A stretch of DNA of 21,026 bases from a virus. The notes below the pieces were generated by a model. That model saw nothing but the letters and a program-made list of their open reading frames with translations. It made no database searches and had not been told where the DNA came from. This document shows, in pieces, positions 8,021 through 15,356 of this stretch (position 1 is the first letter of the stretch; every line of letters begins with the position of its first letter). The DNA is taken from positions 1 to 21,026 of the IMG/VR virus record IMGVR_UViG_3300024262_000308; one strand, written 5' to 3'. The position numbers and the translations under genes were made by a program.

Positions 8021-8028
8021 TATCTATA
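8021..8028 (-). promoter_or_regulatory. T4-late-like -10 element, one mismatch
   Basis: On the - strand this reads TATAGATA followed by AAAAAATAAG, 17 bases before the ATG at 8003. It matches TATAAATA at 7 of 8 positions, with the same spacing as the exact element at 3719. It lies in one of the few gaps in the baseplate operon and may be an internal promoter. Confidence 0.35.
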
Positions 8029-8030
8029 TA

Positions 8031-9464
8031 TTAATATGTCTTATTAGGATCAAAATCATCATCATTAAAATTAAGTTCCCTTTTAACAAGCGTTACTTCT
8101 TGTTCAAAGCCACTCTTCTTATTAAATGTGTAATTAATAGCAGTAATTAACCAATCACCACTTAATCTTTGGTTTAATTTATCTTCATCAGATATGATAC
8201 CTGCTTTTTCGTCAACAGATTTTTGATCAAGCTTTTGTGTTTTATCACCTTGGAGATCAGCATTATCCATTTGGTTAGTCTTATAAAAATCAACTTTAAG
8301 CTTTTGAAATCTGTATAAATTGAAATTAGCTTTATTTATTGTAATCTTTAATTTTACTTTTTGTAAAAATTTTAAATTATTTTCATTATGTTTTGCTGAA
8401 TATAAATAATACTTATGTACATTATCTGTATCTGTTTTACCCATGTATTCACCATCAGCAGAATATTTTTGCATTTCTGATACTTCACCGATCCCACCTT
8501 TCATAATAATACTATTATTATCTTTCCCTGGTGTAGAAATACTATCTAATATAAGTTTATATAATGTGTTTCCATCAGTATCGTAATATGATAAATAATA
8601 TAAATAACCTATTTCTAAATTAATAGCTGTCGATCTATTTATCAAATCATATTTATCAATATAAGTATTGGTTGACATTACATCCGGATGATTCATTAAA
8701 ATCAACTCCTTTGTTTGTTCTTCTTCGTTTGGTGTATTAAAAAAATAATTATCACTTGAAACTGCAGTTTGACCATCAATATCTTCGGAAAGTGCTGTTT
8801 CTATATCAACATAATTCAAATTATAATAAAAATCTACATAAGCAAACATAAAAGATTCTTGTGACTTATAAGAATGTTTTATAATATTTTGAATATATTC
8901 TAAATATTGATCTGCTGGATTTATCCATACCATACTATCATCTGTACTGTCAATATTAGATGCAAAACCAAGTTCAGCTTCTTTAGCTAATGTTTTTAAT
9001 ACATTATAACTAGTATCTTTATGTGAAGTAAAAAATGTTTGATATAAATAACTAACATCTAAAATTCCAGATAAACCAAAAATAACATCATAATTATCAC
9101 CTGGTCTAGATTTAATAGGATTGATATCAGTTATTTTGAAATCCATTCTAATTGGCATTAATATATCACTATCAGCTTGAATAAAAACTTTAAGAATTGT
9201 ATCATCAATAGGAAACAATGGATCAATCAATTGTCCTGATGTATCCCTAAATTGAATATATATTCTAGGTAGAAATTGGTCATTAAATAACTGAAGCATA
9301 ATCGTTTGATCCGCTTCTATAGCTAATTTACCAATTTCGATATAAGGTGTGCGACCAATATCTTTTGAAAATTCTTCAATTTTTGGGTCTTTATTACCTT
9401 TTTGTACTAATTGGAAATCAATTTCTTTTAATTTAATACTTGGTCTATCTATTACTGTTATCAT
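8031..9464 (-). CDS. Baseplate hub protein, gp27-like
   Basis: This 477-residue protein lies between the LysM-like gene and the tube-fold gene, one base behind the former (TAATATG), so the two are coupled. Residues about 50-150 read as a beta domain (IMLQLFNDQFLPRIYIQFRD, then TDINPIKSRPGDNYDVIFGLSG). Residues about 150-220 carry a pattern I associate with T4-type hub proteins: a stretch on unravelling of an LAKEAELGFASN helix, WINPADQYLEYIQNI, and a SFMFAYVDFYYNLNYVD strand. The C-terminal region ends in LSGDWLITAINYTFNKKSGFEQEVTLVKREL, the usual 'final strand pair' of gp27/gpD-type hubs. The hub sits above the spike and forms the ring that joins spike to tube. The family call rests on pattern and context, without an alignment. 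Confidence 0.7.
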   Translation of the reverse strand: MITVIDRPSIKLKEIDFQLVQKGNKDPKIEEFSKDIGRTPYIEIGKLAIEADQTIMLQLFNDQFLPRIYIQFRDTSGQLIDPLFPIDDTILKVFIQADSDILMPIRMDFKITDINPIKSRPGDNYDVIFGLSGILDVSYLYQTFFTSHKDTSYNVLKTLAKEAELGFASNIDSTDDSMVWINPADQYLEYIQNIIKHSYKSQESFMFAYVDFYYNLNYVDIETALSEDIDGQTAVSSDNYFFNTPNEEEQTKELILMNHPDVMSTNTYIDKYDLINRSTAINLEIGYLYYLSYYDTDGNTLYKLILDSISTPGKDNNSIIMKGGIGEVSEMQKYSADGEYMGKTDTDNVHKYYLYSAKHNENNLKFLQKVKLKITINKANFNLYRFQKLKVDFYKTNQMDNADLQGDKTQKLDQKSVDEKAGIISDEDKLNQRLSGDWLITAINYTFNKKSGFEQEVTLVKRELNFNDDDFDPNKTY

Positions 9465-9465
9465 A

Positions 9466-9936
9466 TTACTTGAATTTATTCATAATTGTAATCTTCTTCT
9501 TGTTATAATTTATATCAATTGCTTTTAGATTACCTGGTTTAATTGAGGGTGGTAATGATGCATTTGGGTCTTGTCTAGAAGATTTACTTTTATTCACATT
9601 TAATATCTTTTTCTTAGTTTCTTCATTTGTTTCTACATCCCTTTTATATAAAACACCCAATTCATTAGATGTATAAGCATAATATATTTCATCACCTGTT
9701 TTAACAGAAAAAGGATTAATGATACCATTTTGTGTCATCATTTCTTCCATAAATTTTGTATTACCATATATATGTTTACATACTAAATCTAATCTACTAT
9801 CATATTCTTCTGGAACTATATATTTACTATAGATAGCTTCAATATCATTTACCATAGTTTTTTCGAAGAAATCATATAGTACGTAACCATCTTTGGATAC
9901 TTTTTGGTTTGTGTTATTATATGTGTAAAATTCCAT
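9466..9936 (-). CDS. LysM-like baseplate protein, gp53-like
   Basis: This 156-residue protein begins MEFYTYNNTNQKVSKDGYVLYDFFEK. Residues about 44-88 resemble a LysM module: EYDSRLDLVCKHIYGNTKF, then a helix, then INPFSVKTGDEIYYA, the usual 'xVKxGDxIxxP' ending. In contractile-tail baseplates a LysM protein of this size (T4 gp53 is about 200 residues) attaches wedges around the hub and is commonly encoded just before the hub gene, as here. The tail of about 60 residues is Lys/Asn/Ser-rich. Spacing to the upstream gene is two bases. It is probably structural rather than a cell-wall hydrolase. Confidence 0.7.
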   Translation of the reverse strand: MEFYTYNNTNQKVSKDGYVLYDFFEKTMVNDIEAIYSKYIVPEEYDSRLDLVCKHIYGNTKFMEEMMTQNGIINPFSVKTGDEIYYAYTSNELGVLYKRDVETNEETKKKILNVNKSKSSRQDPNASLPPSIKPGNLKAIDINYNKKKITIMNKFK

Positions 9937-9938
9937 AA

Positions 9939-11393
9939 TTAAACTTTTTTGTATTGTCTTTTATATTCGATTCCGAACATATTTTCTATTTCTTGTTTAC
10001 CGATATTTCTACCTTGTTCTAGATTAACTTTAACGGTCATATACCTTGACATATCATTATATGCTAATTCATTTCCCATTGTAACATCTAAACTAGTAAC
10101 TTTAATATTATTCATTGATAACAATGGTGCATAAGGATTACCTATTGTTAAATGCCAAGGTGTTGCTGCTTCACCTGTTAATTGATTCAGAGCTCCACGA
10201 ATAGGCCATTGGTATCTTGCTATAGTTGATGCTAACACAACGGAAATGAAATTTTGTACAATTCCAAGTGTTTTTTGTTGTGCTTCTGCTTTTTCTAATT
10301 CTTTACTTTTCTTTCTAGCTGAAGTATCTGTAGTATCGGTTTCGACTACATTTCCATCATCTCCTTTATCAACTACTTTTGAAACTATAGAATTTAATGA
10401 TTTAATTACTGTTTTAATTGTTAATTCCATTAGTTGCTTCCATCCTTCAGGATTAGAAGGGTTATTATTAGCTTCATTAATCTTTCGTGATATAGCACTT
10501 CCTGCTTTACCTAAAAATCTCATATTAGATGTACCCATTGTTAGCATTGTTGTAAGTATGTCACTCATTGCCGCACCTGCATCAATCCCACCGATAAATT
10601 TTTGTTCATATACTGTTTCCAAATTAAAGGTAAAGTTAGATAACACACCTTGTTCTTCATGAGCTCTTGTTATACCTTCTCTTAATAGGTTAGCATCACC
10701 AATTGGTAAATTAGTTGCACTATAATCAGTTAATCCCATATCTTTAAGTAAACCAAACATAAAACCTGTTCCCCATCCTGGGATTGGGAAGATTGCACCG
10801 ATATCAAAACCAAATTCTTTTTGAATTATTTCTCTTGCTAAAACGTGTAACCATTTACTTTGTGTTTTCCAAACTTCATTAACATTAAAATTTAATAAAT
10901 CATTTTCAGGTTTCACCCAACCTATAACAGTTGAAATTGGTTCAACAGGTAAATCAGTTAAATCAACTGGAACTACTGTACCTTCAGGGAATCTTCTTAA
11001 TATCATTAATCTGTTTATTGGGTATACACCAATATCTCTAAGGTATGTTAAATCGGATGCTTTTATTTTTAATGCTTTTGATTTGTTATTTTCACCATTA
11101 AAGGTTTCTAATAAATCAATATATGGGTTTTTACCTGCTGTACCATATGCAGCATTCACATTAGATTTAATGTAATTTTTTATAGATGAATTAGTAATGG
11201 TATATTTGTTGAATTTCCAAGCTTCCTCTGTTTCATCATATTCAATTTTATTATTAACTGATTGTGCAGGGTTATTGGTACTTTTTACCTGGGAAGAAAC
11301 ATTTTCGTTTTTCCTACTTGCATCTTGATTTGTATTAAATTGGTTTGCTATTTGCTTACTCGTTTCAAATAAAAACCCCATTTCATCGAACAT
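9939..11393 (-). CDS. Baseplate tail-tube initiator-like protein (gp54/gp48-type)
   Basis: This 484-residue protein is the first gene of the baseplate operon. Residues 1-60 are polar and low-complexity. The middle includes a Gly/Pro-rich helical region (FGFDIGAIFPIPGWGTGFMFGLLKDMGL) and a Lys/Glu segment. The last 74 residues match the C-terminal pattern of T4 tube-initiator proteins: TPWHLTIGNPYAPLL, then SLDVTMGNELAYNDMSRYMTVKVNL, then GRNIGKQEIENMFG. In T4, gp54 and gp48 sit on the hub and nucleate the tube. Two tube-fold genes in one operon (this and 5595-8003) agree with a gp54/gp48 pair, although which is which cannot be decided here. It is preceded by an exact TATAAATA element at 11433-11440. 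Confidence 0.65.
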   Translation of the reverse strand: MFDEMGFLFETSKQIANQFNTNQDASRKNENVSSQVKSTNNPAQSVNNKIEYDETEEAWKFNKYTITNSSIKNYIKSNVNAAYGTAGKNPYIDLLETFNGENNKSKALKIKASDLTYLRDIGVYPINRLMILRRFPEGTVVPVDLTDLPVEPISTVIGWVKPENDLLNFNVNEVWKTQSKWLHVLAREIIQKEFGFDIGAIFPIPGWGTGFMFGLLKDMGLTDYSATNLPIGDANLLREGITRAHEEQGVLSNFTFNLETVYEQKFIGGIDAGAAMSDILTTMLTMGTSNMRFLGKAGSAISRKINEANNNPSNPEGWKQLMELTIKTVIKSLNSIVSKVVDKGDDGNVVETDTTDTSARKKSKELEKAEAQQKTLGIVQNFISVVLASTIARYQWPIRGALNQLTGEAATPWHLTIGNPYAPLLSMNNIKVTSLDVTMGNELAYNDMSRYMTVKVNLEQGRNIGKQEIENMFGIEYKRQYKKV

Positions 11394-11432
11394 AAATATA
11401 ATTGATTTGATTTTAATCTACTTAAATAAAAA

Positions 11433-11440
11433 TATTTATA
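11433..11440 (-). promoter_or_regulatory. T4-type late promoter -10 element (TATAAATA) for the baseplate operon
   Basis: The - strand reads TATAAATA 39 bases before the ATG at 11393, in the 65-base gap between the orphan gene and the operon. This is where the promoter of a six-gene virion operon is expected. No other promoter-like element is seen in the gap. Confidence 0.45.
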
Positions 11441-11458
11441 TTATATATAAAATTTGAT

Positions 11459-11860
11459 TTAGTAACTTTTGAGTATTTGGGAAGCATCGAATATATTCAT
11501 ATTTTCCAATATAGATTGGTTAATATAATCGTTATCTTTAAACTCATCATAAAAAATTAGAATGTTAAAATTCATATTATTAGATGAAAGTATTTTCTTT
11601 ATTTTAAACACTTCTTCTATATCAAAGTCTTTATTACTAAAATTAGGTATATAATAGACATCTTTGTTCTTGTCCATTGAATGCTTAATACGTGTATAAA
11701 TAATTAAATTAAAATATTCTCTATAAGTTTCATAGTCATCTACTTCATAATCATCAAGTAGAAATTTTATATCTATAATAACTTTATTCTTTATCTTATT
11801 GACTTTTATATACTTATCAAATCTTTTTCTATTTTTGGTGAAAACGAGGTAAAAATCCAT
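11459..11860 (-). CDS. Hypothetical protein upstream of the baseplate operon
   Basis: This 133-residue protein is rich in Lys, Asp, Asn, Ile and Tyr and has no family I recognise. Its alternating strands and helices (KVIIDIKFLLDDYE; DVYYIPNFSN; FNILIFYDEF) suggest an alpha/beta fold, loosely like a Rossmann or P-loop-kinase core. There is no Walker A motif or catalytic signature. It is transcribed away from the recombinase gene across a 167-base divergent gap, and toward the baseplate operon, from which a late-type promoter separates it. It may be an early or middle gene. The coding call rests on the long open frame, codon use like its neighbours, a TAA stop and gap-filling position. Confidence 0.6.
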   Translation of the reverse strand: MDFYLVFTKNRKRFDKYIKVNKIKNKVIIDIKFLLDDYEVDDYETYREYFNLIIYTRIKHSMDKNKDVYYIPNFSNKDFDIEEVFKIKKILSSNNMNFNILIFYDEFKDNDYINQSILENMNIFDASQILKSY

Positions 11861-11910
11861 ACAAATCTTTTAGATTCTTTTTTAATATATATTGATTACA
11901 TTAAGTCTAA

Positions 11911-11939
11911 TTGACAAAAATAGTGAAAAGAAATATCTA
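11911..11939 (+). promoter_or_regulatory. Possible sigma70-like promoter for the recombinase operon
   Basis: A perfect TTGACA (11911-11916) is followed after 17 bases by TATCTA, a poor -10. It lies in the divergent gap, 88 bases before the recombinase ATG. No clear Bacteroidota-type TAnnTTTG -7 element is seen in the gap; TAGATTTT near 11959 is the closest. The call is tentative. Confidence 0.3.
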
Positions 11940-12027
11940 AAAACAATAAACTTTTTATAGATTTTCATATAAAATTAGTAATTGAATTCTGATACCTATC
12001 AAGATTCAAAAAAATAATATTTCATAA

Positions 12028-13230
12028 ATGGCTAAATCAAGCAAGAAGAAATCATTTTCGGTTTCTCAAATGTCACAGTTAATTGACAAAATTTCCGATG
12101 AAACAAAGATCATAATTGAAGATAGTACAGAGCAAGGATATATAAATACTGATATTTATATTATGAATGCTTTATTATCTAAAAGCATCCTTTCGGGTGG
12201 TGTATGTGATGATAGAATTACTATTTTCGCAGGTCCACCAAATACAGGTAAATCTTATCTAATTTATAATATTGCACGAAACGCGCAAAAAGCAGGTAAA
12301 TTTATTTTATTTATTGATACGGAACATTCTGTCAGTAGACAAGTATTACAAGGATTTGGATTAGATACGAATGTAGATAATCTTAAATTAATTTCTTCTA
12401 ATAAAGTAGAAGATTTAAAAATCTTTTTAACTAAATTTTTAGATGGTCTTAAAACCGCTAAAGATGATGGTGCAGAAATCCCAGAAGTTGTTATCTTTTT
12501 AGATTCTATTGGACAGTTAGCATCAGAAAAAGAAAAGCAAGATGCACTTGATGGTAAGAATAAGCAAGATATGACCAGAGCAAAATCCATTAAACAATTG
12601 TTTAGGGTTATTAATTCTGACTTAGGTTATCTTGGTATTCCTATGATTGCAACAAACCACACATATGAAGATACTACTGCATTCTTCCCTATTCAAATTA
12701 TGAGTGGTGGTAAAGGTGCTGAATATTCAGCTTCAACTATTGTGTTCCTTTCTACTGCTAAATTAAAAACAGGTAGAGAAGATGAAATGGATTTAAATTC
12801 ATCTGGTGTTATTGTTACAGCACAATCAAGAAAGAATCGTATAGCTAAACCAAAGAAAGTTAAATTTGAAATTGATCATGAATATGGTACAAACAAATTT
12901 AAAGGATTAGAATATTTCTGTACACCAGAAAATTTCGAAAAGGTTGGAATAGCAAAAGGAAAGAAATCTGAAGAAGATGGTGTTATCGGTCTTAATCCAG
13001 GTGGAACACGTTGGTATGTAAGACATTTAGATAAGTCGTTTTTCGAAAAACAACTTTATACACCAGAAGTTTTCACACAAGAAGTTCTTGAAGCATTAGA
13101 ACCAATCATTTACAAGTATTTTGATTATTCTTCTTTCGAAGAACAACAAAGTTTTGTCGAAAAAATGGAGAAAGATGAAATAATAGAAGATAAGGATTTT
13201 GATGAAATCGACAATGATGATTTATTTTAA
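12028..13230 (+). CDS. uvsX: UvsX/RecA-family recombinase
   Basis: This 400-residue protein is close in length to T4 UvsX (about 390). The RecA core carries Walker A GPPNTGKS at residues 69-76. The ILFIDTEHS segment at 93-101 includes the catalytic-type glutamate, and VVIFLDSIGQL (Walker B) is at 154-164. MIATNHTYE and a SGGKGAEYSAS loop, like the UvsX L2 region, follow. The C-terminus is acidic (DEIIEDKDFDEIDNDDLF), as in UvsX and RecA. It would coat single-stranded DNA and catalyse strand exchange for recombination-dependent replication and repair. It is first in a + strand operon with the replicative helicase 25 bases downstream. The start ATG follows an A-rich leader with no Shine-Dalgarno. 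I see no intein or truncation. Confidence 0.92.
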   Translation: MAKSSKKKSFSVSQMSQLIDKISDETKIIIEDSTEQGYINTDIYIMNALLSKSILSGGVCDDRITIFAGPPNTGKSYLIYNIARNAQKAGKFILFIDTEHSVSRQVLQGFGLDTNVDNLKLISSNKVEDLKIFLTKFLDGLKTAKDDGAEIPEVVIFLDSIGQLASEKEKQDALDGKNKQDMTRAKSIKQLFRVINSDLGYLGIPMIATNHTYEDTTAFFPIQIMSGGKGAEYSASTIVFLSTAKLKTGREDEMDLNSSGVIVTAQSRKNRIAKPKKVKFEIDHEYGTNKFKGLEYFCTPENFEKVGIAKGKKSEEDGVIGLNPGGTRWYVRHLDKSFFEKQLYTPEVFTQEVLEALEPIIYKYFDYSSFEEQQSFVEKMEKDEIIEDKDFDEIDNDDLF

Positions 13231-13255
13231 ATCATAAAAAATAATTAGAAACTTA

Positions 13256-14599
13256 ATGGCTGATGCTGCTAATGTGAATTTAGAGAAAGCTTTTTTTGCT
13301 AAAATTCTAAATGAACCAGAACAATTTTATAAAGTAAAACCACACTTTTTTGTAAATGAACAAATTCGAATTGTATATGATACGATAAGAACCGAATATA
13401 CAACTGCTACAAATAAAGTTGTACCTTCCCCTGCACAAATATGGACAATGGTATCATTAATTGATACGGAAAAAAAGGTAACAAAGGAATCACTTAAAAT
13501 TTTATTAAAAGAAGATTTATCTGCATACGAAGATGAATGGTTATTAACAAGATTCAAATCTTGGAAAGTATCTAAACATACTAGGGATCAGTTAAAAGAA
13601 TCAATTGATTTAATACAAGGAATGGATGAAATCAATTATGAAAATGTAATGGATATTGCATTGAGACTTAAAGATAAATTTGCAGAAATTGATGCTTTAG
13701 GAAATGATGATGATGATTTAGGTGATGATTTTGATGAACCCGAATCCCATAAACAACTTATTTCAGAGAGAAAAATGCCTAGTGGTTGGTCTAATATAGA
13801 TAAGATTATGGGTGGTGGTTGGGATCACTCTACATTCAATATAATAATGGGTGAAACTAATGTTGGTAAATCAATGTGGTTACAGAACATAGCGGCTAAA
13901 TTAACTGATATGGGATATAATGTTGTATTTGTAACATTGGAAATGTCAGCTAGAAAGTGTATAAAACGTATGGGTGCTATGCGATTAAAAATCCCTATTG
14001 ATGATTATGATACTTTAAGTAAAGATGCAATGTATATGAAGAGGAAAATTAACGAAGTTAAAAATCTCACACCAGCGAATCAACTTTTTGATGGTGGAAA
14101 ACCAGGTAGATTATTTATTAAAAAGTATCCAACAAGTGATTGTACTGTTACTGATTTAGAAAACTTTATTAAAAAATTCGAAGAAACAAAACGAATTAAG
14201 ATTGATGTTATGCTTATTGATTATATTAATCTTATGTCAATTGAAAAGGGTTATGGATTAGATACAATGTTATACTTAAAAGGAAAGCATTTAGCTGAAG
14301 GATTAAGAAGGATTGGTGATAAGTATGATATATGTATGATAACAGCTACACAAACAGATAAATCCGTATGGGGTGCGTCAGATATCAACCTTGATGATAT
14401 ACCAGAAAGTAAAGCAATTGCTGAATCAGCAGATAGTGTGTGGGCAATTATTAGAAATTCCCAAATGAAAAAGGAAAATATCTACAAATTAAAAATATTG
14501 AAATTAAGAGATGGAGAACATCACGAAGAACAGATAAAATTTGATTTCAATAATAAATATCTGACAATGGATAACGATATATTGTTAGGATCAAAATAA
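13256..14599 (+). CDS. DnaB-family replicative helicase (T4 gp41-like)
   Basis: This 447-residue protein has a small helical N-terminal domain (about residues 5-145). It ends in an acidic linker (GNDDDDLGDDFDEPE) before the RecA-like motor domain. GWSNIDKIMGGGWDHSTFNIIMGETNVGKSMW carries Walker A (GETNVGKS, 199-206). VVFVTLEMSARKCIKRMGA is the typical DnaB segment after it. DVMLIDYINLM at 317-327 is Walker B, and MITATQTDKS is the H3-type motif. Length and layout fit T4 gp41 (about 475 residues), the hexameric helicase that unwinds the fork 5' to 3'. It sits 25 bases after the recombinase and 14 bases before an acidic unknown protein, probably in one transcript. Confidence 0.9.
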   Translation: MADAANVNLEKAFFAKILNEPEQFYKVKPHFFVNEQIRIVYDTIRTEYTTATNKVVPSPAQIWTMVSLIDTEKKVTKESLKILLKEDLSAYEDEWLLTRFKSWKVSKHTRDQLKESIDLIQGMDEINYENVMDIALRLKDKFAEIDALGNDDDDLGDDFDEPESHKQLISERKMPSGWSNIDKIMGGGWDHSTFNIIMGETNVGKSMWLQNIAAKLTDMGYNVVFVTLEMSARKCIKRMGAMRLKIPIDDYDTLSKDAMYMKRKINEVKNLTPANQLFDGGKPGRLFIKKYPTSDCTVTDLENFIKKFEETKRIKIDVMLIDYINLMSIEKGYGLDTMLYLKGKHLAEGLRRIGDKYDICMITATQTDKSVWGASDINLDDIPESKAIAESADSVWAIIRNSQMKKENIYKLKILKLRDGEHHEEQIKFDFNNKYLTMDNDILLGSK

Positions 14600-14613
14600 A
14601 AAAAATATAAAAG

Positions 14614-15336
14614 ATGTCAAAAGATAAAAATTATATAGATTTTGATGATAAAAAGAAAAACGAGAAATTTAATGTGGATGAAATAGAAGATATTGAAATA
14701 ATTGAAGATGATGAAATATCAGAAGATGATGAAATATCAGAAGAAGATTATGATATCGAAGATGATAATTTTGATGGTGAATCTGATGAATCGGAAGAAG
14801 ATTACGACAATTATATCGAAAACACACCCACAAAAGAAGAAAAGTTTGATTTATTATATCATTTAAATACAAACAAACACAGACAAGAAGGAAAACACAG
14901 GTTAAAAAGAGATACTATTTTCAAAGGTAAACTAGATAAAAAACCAGATGAAGATGGATACGGATTAGAACAAGATGATTATGGCGATATATCAACTTTT
15001 TTCGATTATGAATCTGAACAATATTCTAATAGTCTCGACCAAAACAATTTAACAAAAGATGTTTATGAAGTTCTAAATGATAAAACAGACTTAGACTTTA
15101 AACAAAATAGGAGAAAACCTAATAAAGAAACCTTTAATAATTATTACAACCTTTTATTAAAAGAATTAGGATTTAGATACACTAAATCTGAAATTTTTGT
15201 TGAATTGTCGTATTATTTTACTGATAATATATTCAATATGTTTAAATTATTAGACAAAAGACCTGCTACTATTATAATAAAGGAACTAACCCAAAGAGGT
15301 TATTTGAAAGATTTAGATGGGATAAACTTTCTATAA
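14614..15336 (+). CDS. Unknown acidic protein between helicase and ribonucleotide reductase
   Basis: This 240-residue protein has two parts. Residues about 15-75 are almost wholly acidic (DEIEDIEIIEDDEISEDDEISEEDYDI, in short repeats) and surely disordered. Residues about 165-240 form a compact, probably helical domain (FNNYYNLLLKELGFRYTKSEIFVEL, then FNMFKLLDKRPATIIIKELTQRGYL). I do not recognise the family. Its position directly behind the helicase, with spacings of 14 and 20 bases, suggests a replication accessory role such as helicase loader or single-strand-binding partner. An acidic arm that contacts basic partners is common in such proteins. No catalytic motif is visible, so the role is inferred only from context. 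Confidence 0.65.
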   Translation: MSKDKNYIDFDDKKKNEKFNVDEIEDIEIIEDDEISEDDEISEEDYDIEDDNFDGESDESEEDYDNYIENTPTKEEKFDLLYHLNTNKHRQEGKHRLKRDTIFKGKLDKKPDEDGYGLEQDDYGDISTFFDYESEQYSNSLDQNNLTKDVYEVLNDKTDLDFKQNRRKPNKETFNNYYNLLLKELGFRYTKSEIFVELSYYFTDNIFNMFKLLDKRPATIIIKELTQRGYLKDLDGINFL

Positions 15337-15356
15337 AAATAAAAAGAACAAAAAGA

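Noticed and set aside
11459-11860. Nucleoside-kinase-like assignment for the orphan
   Set aside because: The strand/helix alternation is suggestive, but there is no P-loop, lid or catalytic residue pattern to support it.
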